A stretch of 64,000 nt of DNA from Candidatus Hydrogenedentota bacterium (GTDB taxonomy: Bacteria; Hydrogenedentota; Hydrogenedentia; Hydrogenedentales; SLHB01), in assembly GCA_013359265.1 (NCBI GenBank), contig JABWCD010000008.1, positions 62,001 to 126,000 on the forward strand, given 5' to 3'. Shown here piece by piece: positions 45,104-54,106 of the stretch (position 1 is its first letter; every line of letters begins with the position of its first letter). The notes beneath the pieces were generated by a model. That model saw nothing but the letters and a program-made list of their open reading frames with translations, was not told where the DNA came from and ran no database searches. A program made the translations under genes and the position numbers.

Positions 45104-46993
45104 GTGTGTGGGATATGTGGCGCTGTCCGATTTCGCGACCGCGAGCCGGTCTCGCGCGAGCTCGTCGCGCGCATGACGGACACGATGGCCCACCGCGGCC
45201 CTGACGACGACGGTTTCTACTACGACCGCTACGTTGGGCTGGGGCATCGGCGGCTATCCATTGTCGATCTCGGCGGCGGCCACCAGCCCATGTCCGACGC
45301 GGACGAGAAGGTGTGGATCGTCTTCAACGGCGAAATCTACAACTTTCCCGAGGTCCGCGCGGAGCTCGAGCGGTTGGGCCACCGCTTCCGCACGAATTCC
45401 GACACGGAAGTTATCATCTACGGCTACAAGCAGTGGGGCAAGGGCGTGCTCGAGCGGCTGAACGGAATGTTTGGCTTTGCGATATGGGACTCGGAAAAGG
45501 AAGAGCTGCTCATTGCGCGCGACCGAATGGGCATCAAGTTCATCTACTATGCGATCGTAGACGGCGTCCTCTACTTTGGGTCGGAAGCGCGGCCGATACT
45601 TGCCGCCGACGCACTGCCGCGCGGAATCGATCCGGTGGCGATCAACCTGTTTCTGCGCTACCGCTACACGCCGTCGCCGTTGACCATCTTCAACGGCATA
45701 TCGAAATTGCCCGCGGGCAGTTGCATCACGGTAGCCGGCGGCCGCGTCGAGATCGAACGCTACGACACCTTCACGCCGCAGCCATTCGAGCGCATGCCGT
45801 CGATTGGCGAAGCCGAAGAACAGTTGCTTGGGCTGTACCGCAACGCCGTGAAACGGCAACTCATGGCCGACGTTCCGCTGGGCCTGCTCCTCAGCGGCGG
45901 CGTCGATTCCGGCATGTTGCTTGCCTTGATGAAAGAGTTCGGCACGAGCTGGAACACCTACACCGTCGGATTTGGCGAGAGTTATCGCGACGACGAACTC
46001 GACGACGCGGCGGAAACCGCGCGGATTCTCGGCGCGCCGAACGCGCAGGTGCGCTTGTCGTACGAGACCTACGACGACGCGCTGCCGCGCATCGTCGCGC
46101 AACTCGAAGAGCCCGTTGCGACGCCGTCCATCGTGCCGCTCTACTTCGTCTCCGAACGCGCGCGGCAGGACGTGAAAGTTGCGCTGTGCGGGCAGGGGCC
46201 GGACGAAATGTTCGCGGGCTACACGCGCCACCTCGGCGTGCGGTATGGCGCGTACTGGCGCGCGATCCCCGCGCCGTTGCGGGGGCCGCTCGGTTCGCTG
46301 CTGATGACCATGCGGCGCAACGACACGCTGCGGAGGGCGATGTCATCACTGGACACCGCGGACCAAATTCGCCGGTATCAAAATGTCTTCTCGATTTTGC
46401 CCGAACAACAGATCGACAGCTTGTTCAAAAGAGACGTGCTTCCCGCAAAGGCCGGCGACACAATCGTGAAATGTTGGGACGGATTGCTGCCGCAGTTGCG
46501 TCATCTCGACGAGCTCGGCGCGTTCAACTTCCTCGAGGTGCGCTCGTCGTTGCCCGACGAATTGCTGCTGTACGCGGATAAGCTGTCCATGGCGCATTCG
46601 TTGGAGTTGCGTGTGCCTTATCTCGACACGGACGTGGTCGAGTACGTCGAGCGGCTCGATGCCTCGTTCAAGGTCCACGGTCTCAACCGCAAGTATCTGC
46701 ACAAGCGCGTCTGCGCAAACTATCTGCCGAAAGAGATTGTCCAGCGCAAGAAGCGAGGATTTGCGGTGAACGTCGTGGACGAATGGTTCCGCAAATCGCT
46801 GTCAAAACGGCTCGACGGCGCGCTACGCGATCCACAGTCGCACATGTACGCAATGATCGAGTATTCCGCCGTGGAATCGCTGTTGCGCGCGCACGTGGAC
46901 GGGCGCGAGGACAATCACAAAATCCTGTTCAGCCTGGTGATTCTCGAAGAGTGGATGCGCCACTACGCCGGCGGCGTCACGGCCTGCGCATAA
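45104..46993 (+). CDS. asnB: Asparagine synthetase-type amidotransferase (AsnB family)
   Basis: This 629-residue glutamine-dependent enzyme starts GTG-TGT, so after Met removal Cys2 is the glutaminase nucleophile. The glutaminase half has HRRLSIVDL and FNGEIYN; the synthetase half has LLLSGGVDSG (PPi loop) and CGQGPDEMFAGY. AAAGGGAAG lies 5 nt upstream, and TATACT at 45053-45058 is a possible -10. In polysaccharide loci AsnB homologues may amidate uronic-acid or related groups; housekeeping asparagine synthesis is equally possible. The last 17 nt overlap the convergent dehydrogenase gene. Confidence 0.9.
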   Translation: MCGICGAVRFRDREPVSRELVARMTDTMAHRGPDDDGFYYDRYVGLGHRRLSIVDLGGGHQPMSDADEKVWIVFNGEIYNFPEVRAELERLGHRFRTNSDTEVIIYGYKQWGKGVLERLNGMFGFAIWDSEKEELLIARDRMGIKFIYYAIVDGVLYFGSEARPILAADALPRGIDPVAINLFLRYRYTPSPLTIFNGISKLPAGSCITVAGGRVEIERYDTFTPQPFERMPSIGEAEEQLLGLYRNAVKRQLMADVPLGLLLSGGVDSGMLLALMKEFGTSWNTYTVGFGESYRDDELDDAAETARILGAPNAQVRLSYETYDDALPRIVAQLEEPVATPSIVPLYFVSERARQDVKVALCGQGPDEMFAGYTRHLGVRYGAYWRAIPAPLRGPLGSLLMTMRRNDTLRRAMSSLDTADQIRRYQNVFSILPEQQIDSLFKRDVLPAKAGDTIVKCWDGLLPQLRHLDELGAFNFLEVRSSLPDELLLYADKLSMAHSLELRVPYLDTDVVEYVERLDASFKVHGLNRKYLHKRVCANYLPKEIVQRKKRGFAVNVVDEWFRKSLSKRLDGALRDPQSHMYAMIEYSAVESLLRAHVDGREDNHKILFSLVILEEWMRHYAGGVTACA

Positions 46994-48332
46994 ATCCGAT
47001 ATGAAGTGCGCCGGCGGGTAGACGGCGCTTTGGATGTTTTCGGATTCCCTTCGTCACGAATGATCCCAGGAATGCGACCGCGACCGCCACGGCGACTGCT
47101 GCAGCCGTGTTACGGTGCAACGTACCCGGTTGCGGCGCGCGCGCAAGGGCCACATCCTTCTTTGCGCCCGGCACGATTTTGTAAACCGAGCCACTGTGGT
47201 AATCGAGCAGATAGATTTCGCCATCGTTGTCCTGGCCGAACGCGGTGATTCGGCTGAACGTTGCGGCTCCCGGCGGATCGAGTTCCGCGGTGCGGTCCGT
47301 GAATTCGGAGATTGTTGCGCCGTCGTAGCGCATCGACCAGATCGGAAGATAGAAGTCGGCGAAAAAATACGTGCCCTGCAACTCGGGTATCGCCGATCCG
47401 CGGTATACGCGCCCGCCGACGATGCAGCGGCCCACATCGCGGTTGTAGTCGTGAATCGGCGGCGTCAGGCCCGGGTTAGTGCCGCAGGTCCCGTCGCCGC
47501 CCTTGCACGCGAACCCCTCCGCCGTCGGCCAGCCATAGTTCTGTCCGCCGGCGCTGATTGCCAGTTGGAAGTCGAGTTCTTCGCGACCGATTTCGCCCAC
47601 GTCGCCGAACCAGAGATCGCCCGTGAGCGGATCGAACGCCGCCCCCCACGGATTGCGCACGCCATGCGCCCACACAACCGGATTGAAATCGGGGTCATCG
47701 ACGAACGGGTTGTCCGGCGGCGCCGTGTACGGAAAGGCGCTGTCGACGTCCAGCCGCAAAATCTTTCCCAGCGGGTCCATCATGTCCAGATTGTCGCCAA
47801 AGGTGACGCCGCCATCGCCCATGAAGACGTACAGATATCTGTCGTTCGGCCCGAATGCAATGGTGCCGCCGTTGTGGTAGTCGCGCGGCTGATCGACAAG
47901 TAGTATTTCCCTGCCGCTGTCGGGGTCGGCGAAGTTACGCCGTTTCGACACCCGGTACCGCTCGATAACGGTGTCCCCGTCCAGGTTGGTGTAGTTCACG
48001 TAGAAATAGCCGTTCTTCTTGTACTTCGGGTGGAACGCGAGGCCGAGCAACCCCTGCTCGGCGTTCGAACTGTTCACCTTCGCGGTGAGGTCAAGAAACG
48101 GCTTCGCGCGCAACGTGCCGTCCTTGATTATGCGAATGCGCCCGGGCTTGCGCTCGACGACGAAGAGCCGATGCTCGTCCTTTCTCGGCACGGTTAACGC
48201 GACCGGTTCGGAGAGTCCGCCGGCCACGAGCTCCGTGGCGATAGGTGTCCCGCCATTGGCGGCCGCTACCAGAATGCCGAAGCTCAGGAGATAAGCGAGG
48301 AGATAATTCGAATTGGTTTGCTGCGAGTACAT
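46977..48332 (-). CDS. Exported glucose/sorbosone dehydrogenase-like protein (PQQ type)
   Basis: This 451-residue protein has an N-terminal signal (about 1-25), then a six-bladed propeller with VPRKDEHRLFVVERKPGRI, QGLLGLAFHPKY, DYHNGGTIAFGPND (His counterpart of soluble glucose dehydrogenase), MGDGG and GVRNPWGAAFDP (the conserved Arg region). It probably oxidises a sugar with PQQ. An extra C-terminal hydrophobic helix and basic tail (AVAVAFLGSFVTKGIRKHPKRR) may anchor it in the membrane, which is unusual for this soluble family. Confidence 0.85.
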   Translation of the reverse strand: MYSQQTNSNYLLAYLLSFGILVAAANGGTPIATELVAGGLSEPVALTVPRKDEHRLFVVERKPGRIRIIKDGTLRAKPFLDLTAKVNSSNAEQGLLGLAFHPKYKKNGYFYVNYTNLDGDTVIERYRVSKRRNFADPDSGREILLVDQPRDYHNGGTIAFGPNDRYLYVFMGDGGVTFGDNLDMMDPLGKILRLDVDSAFPYTAPPDNPFVDDPDFNPVVWAHGVRNPWGAAFDPLTGDLWFGDVGEIGREELDFQLAISAGGQNYGWPTAEGFACKGGDGTCGTNPGLTPPIHDYNRDVGRCIVGGRVYRGSAIPELQGTYFFADFYLPIWSMRYDGATISEFTDRTAELDPPGAATFSRITAFGQDNDGEIYLLDYHSGSVYKIVPGAKKDVALARAPQPGTLHRNTAAAVAVAVAVAFLGSFVTKGIRKHPKRRLPAGALHIGFMRRP

Positions 48333-48439
48333 GGCGCCGCCCGATTGCCTTCGTATTATCTTACCTCAACTTCTCTCCGCCGGTCTCGTCGTGTCAACCG
48401 TTCTCGGCGGATGAACGTACGTAACACCATGCGCTGTAT

Positions 48440-48466
48440 CCCCTTTTGACATGCAGGCAAAAGGGG
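48440..48466. repeat. Inverted repeat upstream of the lipoprotein gene
   Basis: CCCCTTTT and AAAAGGGG (8 bp) are separated by 11 nt, about 48 nt before the ATG. It may be an operator or simple hairpin. Confidence 0.4.
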
Positions 48467-48514
48467 CCGCACAATACGCCGTCGTCATTACCGCACTCAA
48501 ATCAGCGTACACGA

Positions 48515-49741
48515 ATGAACACTATTCTTATGCTCGTCCACAGATGTCGGCCCCTCCGGCGCGCAGTAGATTCGTTATTTCTCGCCTCAACTGTCTTCAT
48601 CGCGGCATGCGGTGGGGGCAGTCCGGAAGCGCCCGTGGCGACAGCGACGGGTGACAGCGCCGGCGCGCCGCCCACCCCGGGTTCGCTCGAACTTGTATCG
48701 ATCAAGCCTGTCGTTTTTGGCGGGGTGGGCCAGCCGTACAACAAGCTTCTCATCGCGGACGTTTCGTTCGAGGCGCTCGATGTATCTGCGCTCGGCACTG
48801 TCCCAAAAGTGGGCGCATGGTCGCTTGCGGGTGACGCCGCGATGCGCTCGGAGATTAGCAAGATCGCTTTGGCGTCCGACCTCTATTCGGGTTCCGCGAT
48901 CGTCATCGCGGGCGGCAAACCGGATTTTGTTTTGACTCAGAGCAGCGCGACGATTCCCGCCAACGACGTGCCCGCGAAGTTGATGGCCAGCATGACCGCG
49001 AAGGCCGATGCCGGCGATGAACTGGCGTTTCGCGTCCAGTACGAATCCAAGGGCGAAGCGCTCGAACAAATCCGCGCCGTTCCCGGCGGCGGCGAGTGGC
49101 GCACCGTCGCCATCGAAGAAATCTGGCAAGCGGGCGAAGTCCCGCCCACGGTCACGGTTTCCGTCCTGCGCCGCGGCATCGAAGAAGGAAACGCGACGGT
49201 CAAGACCGTATCCGCGATCCTGATTACGACCGATGCGCCCGCGCCGGGCTTCGCGGGGCGCGAACTCTTGGCGAACGGCGATTTCGAGGAACGCGGATGG
49301 TCGAGGTCTTTCGCGCCGTGGTTCTATTCGAATTGGGGCGGAAACCCGGGCAAGACAGTGACGGTGACCACCGATCCGTCGTCACCGGAGCGCGGATACG
49401 TCGCGAGCCTGCCGCAACCGGACGCAAACCCCGGCGGGCTGTCGCTGGTGCAAACAGTGTCCGGACTCGATGCGAGCGTGCGGGGTAAAACGCTGAAGGT
49501 GGTCGTCCTCGGAAAGTCGTCCGCGCCGGGTCAATTGGGCATCGCGGTGAAGTACACGCTGTCCACCGGCGAGCAACGGCTGACGCAAATGCACAACGGC
49601 GACGGCACGTGGCAGGGCCTCGCGGCCACGGCGACACTCCCGGCGGGCGAGGCCCCGCCCAATGTGCGACTGGAAGTGTTTCGCAACGCCGGTGCGGACG
49701 GCGCGGTGTATTTCGACGGCGCGTCGCTACGGATCGAATAG
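48515..49741 (+). CDS. Lipoprotein of unknown function
   Basis: This 408-residue lipoprotein has a hydrophobic signal and lipobox FIAAC followed by GGGSPEAP. The rest is beta-rich: two halves (about 60-250 and 260-408). The second half (LLANGDFEERGWSRSFAPW to the end) looks like a carbohydrate-binding jelly-roll module, similar to the NGGFE module inserted in the SGNH protein at 29688. ATG 48515 gives the signal peptide; the frame is open further back. No catalytic motif seen. It ends 7 nt from the convergent sulfatase-like gene. Confidence 0.68.
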   Translation: MNTILMLVHRCRPLRRAVDSLFLASTVFIAACGGGSPEAPVATATGDSAGAPPTPGSLELVSIKPVVFGGVGQPYNKLLIADVSFEALDVSALGTVPKVGAWSLAGDAAMRSEISKIALASDLYSGSAIVIAGGKPDFVLTQSSATIPANDVPAKLMASMTAKADAGDELAFRVQYESKGEALEQIRAVPGGGEWRTVAIEEIWQAGEVPPTVTVSVLRRGIEEGNATVKTVSAILITTDAPAPGFAGRELLANGDFEERGWSRSFAPWFYSNWGGNPGKTVTVTTDPSSPERGYVASLPQPDANPGGLSLVQTVSGLDASVRGKTLKVVVLGKSSAPGQLGIAVKYTLSTGEQRLTQMHNGDGTWQGLAATATLPAGEAPPNVRLEVFRNAGADGAVYFDGASLRIE

Positions 49742-49748
49742 CACCAGG

Positions 49749-51623
49749 TTACAGGTAGCCCAAGGCTTTCAGACGTTCCTGTTCCGCGGCATCGAGCCCT
49801 TCGGTGGGGCCTTCGGCCTCCGGCGGCGCAATCTGGATAGGCCATTTGTACGGATAAATCGTGTCGTAGACCAATTCGCGAAACGACGGCCATCCGATCT
49901 TCGCTTTGCCTTCGCCGATGACCGTGACGACGATGCGCGTTTCCGGCGCCGATGTGCTCACGGCGAGTTGCAGGGGAACGTCCGTGATCTTGCGTGGTTT
50001 CCGGAATTCGCGCGTCCAGGTTGTCAGCCCGGAATCCGCGCGCTGAAATTCTATCTTAAGGTGGGCGCCATCCAATCCTGCCGCCATCTCGAACAAGTGC
50101 ATCTTATAATTGGGGTCCGTCTTTGCGATGAGCGCCATTTTCGCCCGCTCGACCTGCAGCGAGACCACGTTCGTCTCGACCACCGGTGCAAGCGGACGGC
50201 CGAAATGCTCGAACGCCGTTCGGTTTTCGGGAACCTCTTCCAACAGGTTCGGACCGTAGGTGTCGTCGCCGTCGCGAGGCTGCACAATCTCGCTTGTGAA
50301 CGGTTGCATGCGTTCGAAGAGTTGCCGCATGTGTGCGTTGCACTGCATCAAGTCACCAACGCGCTCGGTCGCGACGTTCGTGCGGCACTTCGGATCGGCG
50401 GACAGATCGAAGAGCCACTCGATATACGGGGTCGATACCCAGGGGCGCAGCATGAACGCCTCAGTGTTCAGCGCGTACCAGTAGTTGCCCGATGCGAGAA
50501 CGACGCCTCTGCCCGCCCAGTCCACCGGGTCGCCGATCGCGCCGGGCGTCACGCCGGAATCTTTTTCGCCAAGCAATGCGGGCATCAGGCTTGTGCCGCG
50601 CAGGCCCTGCGGCGCTTCGATTCCGCACAGTCCGACAAGTGTCGGGTAAATGTCGAGCAAGCTGACCGGTTCGTTGTACCAGTGCGCCGGAAAGCCGGAA
50701 TAGCGGACGATCAACGGCACGTGGAAATCCTGTGACCGGAGTGTCCGGCCGTGGCCGCAGAAACCGTCTTCGAAGAACTGGTCGCCGTGGTCCGCGCTGA
50801 CGATTAGCATGTCCTTCGCGTCGTCGTAGTTCAGCGCTTCGAGCAATCGCGGAAGACGATTGTCGACGTAACGGATGCAGCCGTCGTACAGATCGACCAT
50901 GAAATCGATATCTTCTTGCGTAATCGTCCCGGTCTGCATGTTTCCGGGAAGGTTCGAGAATATGCGCTGGCCGTCATCGTCCAGCAGGAACCCCTCGCGA
51001 ACATTCTTGCCGGAGTAGGATTTTCCCTTCTCGAACATTCTCCCGAACGGGATGGGCGGTCGATAGGGGTCGTGCACGTCGTTCAAGTGCACGTAGACAA
51101 ACGACGGCGACGCCGGCTTCTGCTCGACGGCCTCGAGGGTGGTGATCACTTCGTCGATCGTTGCGGTGACCATGGTCCTCGAGTTGACTTCAAAATAGTG
51201 GTCAATCCCTTGGTCCTGATTGCCGTATCGAGACGCGTTGCCGTTTGTCGTGATCCAATACGTCGCATACCCGATTTCCTTGAACCCTTCCGCGAGCATT
51301 TTGAACTTGCTCGAGAGCCAATGGTCCTTCATTGGATCGTGAAACAACTCCGACGGGAACATGCCCGTCATATACGCGGGGACGCTGCGAATCGTCGCGT
51401 TCGAAGGTGACAAGGCCGTGCGAAACACGACTGACTTCGACGCAAGTTCGTCGAGATACGGCGATGTCTCGCGTTCATATCCCATGAAATGAAGGTTCTC
51501 GGCGCGGAGCGCGTCGATGCAAATCCAAATCACTTTACCCGGTTTCGCCGGGGCCGCGGTCGCGGCAACGCCCAACCACACAAACGTGGCGGCGCGCACA
51601 AGACGTAATGCAACTGTTTTCAT
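49749..51623 (-). CDS. Exported alkaline-phosphatase/sulfatase-superfamily enzyme 2, no formylglycine Cys
   Basis: This 624-residue exported enzyme has a signal peptide (residues 1-24) and the core motif VIWICIDALRAENLH (metal Asp37). The expected C/S-x-P-S-R is replaced by LSPSNATIRSVPAYMTG, whose Thr77 aligns with the Thr of the other two superfamily members in this window. VSADHGDQFFEDG supplies the metal ligands. So it is probably a phosphodiesterase or phosphotransferase-like enzyme, or a sulfatase that does not use formylglycine. It ends in AEQERLKALGYL. Confidence 0.8.
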   Translation of the reverse strand: MKTVALRLVRAATFVWLGVAATAAPAKPGKVIWICIDALRAENLHFMGYERETSPYLDELASKSVVFRTALSPSNATIRSVPAYMTGMFPSELFHDPMKDHWLSSKFKMLAEGFKEIGYATYWITTNGNASRYGNQDQGIDHYFEVNSRTMVTATIDEVITTLEAVEQKPASPSFVYVHLNDVHDPYRPPIPFGRMFEKGKSYSGKNVREGFLLDDDGQRIFSNLPGNMQTGTITQEDIDFMVDLYDGCIRYVDNRLPRLLEALNYDDAKDMLIVSADHGDQFFEDGFCGHGRTLRSQDFHVPLIVRYSGFPAHWYNEPVSLLDIYPTLVGLCGIEAPQGLRGTSLMPALLGEKDSGVTPGAIGDPVDWAGRGVVLASGNYWYALNTEAFMLRPWVSTPYIEWLFDLSADPKCRTNVATERVGDLMQCNAHMRQLFERMQPFTSEIVQPRDGDDTYGPNLLEEVPENRTAFEHFGRPLAPVVETNVVSLQVERAKMALIAKTDPNYKMHLFEMAAGLDGAHLKIEFQRADSGLTTWTREFRKPRKITDVPLQLAVSTSAPETRIVVTVIGEGKAKIGWPSFRELVYDTIYPYKWPIQIAPPEAEGPTEGLDAAEQERLKALGYL

Positions 51624-51665
51624 TTCAGCCTGCTCTGCCTACCGAAACTCGCGTCACCAGAAAAA

Positions 51666-52577
51666 CTAAACCGTTTCCAGGGGCATGCCCTTGATCACGT
51701 CAAACTGCTCATCCAGCGTCTTCTCGACGATGCGGACGTACTGTGGAACGAACGCGTCCGCCACGCTCAATTCCCGCACGCGCCCGTCGGCCGCGTCACG
51801 CCGTACATAGAACGCGTTCACGCCCGCGCTGTCACAGCCCGCGAGAAGGTATCCCTTCTCATCCGCCAGCTTGGTCAGCGCGGCGAGCGACGCGCCGTAG
51901 TATAAGCCGGAGTCGTGCTTCTCGTACCGGCTGAAGGACGGATCGTACTTCACCGTAAGCGAACGCTCCGGCCCAAACGACGAATTGTACTCGATCGCGA
52001 CGATGCGCGGTTGTATCGCCGTAATGGCCTTCCAAACCCAATAGTCGTTCCCGTCGATGTCGACGGACAGCAAGTCGATTTCGCCGCGCATGCCGCCCTG
52101 TTCTAGCGTGGCGTTGATGTTCTCCGCCGTGACCATCGCCTGCTCGATTCGCACGCGGTCCGCGTGTGCTTTCAGCCGAATCGCGTAGTTTCGCCGCGCG
52201 CTGCGCACCATCTCCGCGTCGCACTCGAGAAACAGGCCGCTCCACCCAAAGTTGAGCGCCAGATTCGCCGCGTTGCATTCGAGTCCGTCTTCGATGCCGA
52301 ACTCGACGAACCGCCGATCGGTCACGCCGGTGGCATCGAACAAGTGGAGCAGGATACCGTCCTCGCCGTGCTGCGAATACACCTTCGCTTCATACCGGTG
52401 CAGCGGTTGCTGGCATGCGCCCGCCGCGGCGATGTCGGGATAGTTGGCGCGCAGTTGCAGGGCTGCGTTGTACCGCTGCGCGGCAGCCAGTTTACCCAGG
52501 AGCGAAGGAAGGTCCGCGACACGCAGCGCCTTGGTGGTAACGCCGTGAATGATCGAGCGCAAAATGTTCTTCGGCAT
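51666..52577 (-). CDS. FkbM-like SAM-dependent methyltransferase
   Basis: This 303-residue protein has SQHGEDGIL, then the SAM motif region FVEFGIEDGLECNAANLALNFGW and DLLSVDIDGNDYWVWKAI. The pattern resembles FkbM-type and related methyltransferases found in polysaccharide loci. Likely O-methylation of a sugar. It has no signal peptide. It is 42 nt before the sulfatase-like gene on the same strand. Confidence 0.72.
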   Translation of the reverse strand: MPKNILRSIIHGVTTKALRVADLPSLLGKLAAAQRYNAALQLRANYPDIAAAGACQQPLHRYEAKVYSQHGEDGILLHLFDATGVTDRRFVEFGIEDGLECNAANLALNFGWSGLFLECDAEMVRSARRNYAIRLKAHADRVRIEQAMVTAENINATLEQGGMRGEIDLLSVDIDGNDYWVWKAITAIQPRIVAIEYNSSFGPERSLTVKYDPSFSRYEKHDSGLYYGASLAALTKLADEKGYLLAGCDSAGVNAFYVRRDAADGRVRELSVADAFVPQYVRIVEKTLDEQFDVIKGMPLETV

Positions 52578-52724
52578 TTACGCGCACCCGTCCCGCAATC
52601 GCCGGTACGGCGCGGCGGACAAATTCATCCCAAGCTCACTCCACTCCACTGCGTTGCCGAGCGGTCGATATCCCGAGAGGCTACACAGTTCCATTCCGGG
52701 GCAGGAACAACGGACGCGGCTACG

Positions 52725-54053
52725 CTATCGCGCCGCTTGCCGCAGCGCCGGCTGCACAATTTCCACAAAGACTGCGTACAAACTCGACACCACAAACGCC
52801 ATCGCGACGATGAGCATGAGGTAAAGCTTTCTGCCCTGCCCCATCAGGCCGCGGCTGACCACGGGGGTGACCTTCTTCTCGAGCTGGTTCAAGCCGAGCG
52901 GCGTCACGCCCTTTTCGTTCGTCGCGGTGGCGAAGGAGTGGACCGCGTCCAAAACGCGTTCGGCCGCGGCGAGCTGGCTGTACGCGTCGAGGCCCGCCTT
53001 CACGTTTGCCGAAAGCCGGTCCTGCGTCTGCTCGTGAATCGCGAGCAGCGTACCTTGTTCGGTCTGCTTGGCGCGCAGTTCGTCGAGCTGCCGCTTTGCC
53101 GTATCGAGCTTGCCGCGCGCGGCAGATACGACGCCCAAGGTCTCGGTCTCGAGTTTCTCCATTTCGATGAGGGTCAGATTGAACTGCTCGTCAATCATGC
53201 CCTTCTTCTCGGCGTCGGCCGCGGCCTTTTCGCCGCCCGCGGCTTTTGCGATGAAGTAGGCGTCGTCGGATGGCGAGCGGTACAGCTCGATCTTCTCGGG
53301 TTCCTGCGCCTTCGCTTCGCGGAGTGCCTGGAGCGTTTCTTCGCCTCCGGTCAAGTCGCGCTCGGCCTCGGCCAACGCCTTTTCCACTTCCCCCATCAAC
53401 ATTTGGCGCTCTTCGAGTTCCTTTTTCAGAATCTCGACGTTCCACTTTCCCTTTTCTTCCGCCAGCGCATTCTGGAGCGTCTCGAGGTCGGCGGCAGAAC
53501 GCTCGCGTTCCTTAACGAATTGCTCCGCCGCGGCGGCGGTGCGGACCTTGCCGATTTCGCGCGACCAATCCGTCCCCGCGTCCGCCCACGCTTTAACAAT
53601 AGACGCGATCCGCTCGGGGTCGTCGCCCGTCACGGCCAGCGTGATGATCGGCGAGTACAGAACCGGCCGGGCGGTCTGGTCCACCACCGTGACGCCCGCC
53701 GACATTTTGCTCGAGAAGTCTGCGAGTCGTGGGTAATCTTTCTTCGTAATCGTGTTCGACGCGAGCAGTTTGTCGTACACCTCGCCCAACAGGTTCGGGT
53801 ACGTGAGCATATCGGCGTACACTTTGGGACTGAGCGGCGCCTGTATGGACGCGTTCAGCGAGAGACTACCCGCATCTGCGGGCTGCGGCGCCAGATCGAT
53901 GGATGTGACGACGAGCAGTTTTTGCGCTTCGTACTCCCGTGGAGAGATGAGTACTTTCAGCACGCCGAGAATCCCGGCGATCGCCGTAATGACGATGATG
54001 AGCCGCCTGTGCTTCCATAACGCGGACAGCACGGCGACAATCGAAAACTGCAT
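52725..54053 (-). CDS. Polysaccharide chain-length/co-polymerase protein (Wzz type)
   Basis: This 442-residue inner-membrane protein has a helix at about 18-36, a periplasmic part with a long coiled coil (about 190-340, rich in Glu, Lys and Leu heptads), and a second helix near 415-435. This is the PCP family plan; it lacks the C-terminal tyrosine-kinase domain found in some EpsB/BceF-type proteins. GGAGAA precedes ATG 54053. It sits 53 nt downstream of the O-antigen-ligase-like gene, so it is likely an assembly partner. Confidence 0.82.
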   Translation of the reverse strand: MQFSIVAVLSALWKHRRLIIVITAIAGILGVLKVLISPREYEAQKLLVVTSIDLAPQPADAGSLSLNASIQAPLSPKVYADMLTYPNLLGEVYDKLLASNTITKKDYPRLADFSSKMSAGVTVVDQTARPVLYSPIITLAVTGDDPERIASIVKAWADAGTDWSREIGKVRTAAAAEQFVKERERSAADLETLQNALAEEKGKWNVEILKKELEERQMLMGEVEKALAEAERDLTGGEETLQALREAKAQEPEKIELYRSPSDDAYFIAKAAGGEKAAADAEKKGMIDEQFNLTLIEMEKLETETLGVVSAARGKLDTAKRQLDELRAKQTEQGTLLAIHEQTQDRLSANVKAGLDAYSQLAAAERVLDAVHSFATATNEKGVTPLGLNQLEKKVTPVVSRGLMGQGRKLYLMLIVAMAFVVSSLYAVFVEIVQPALRQAAR

Positions 54054-54106
54054 GGGGTTCTCCAGAGTAGACCCGGCGAATTCTAACAAACGCGCTTTTG
54101 CCCGGT

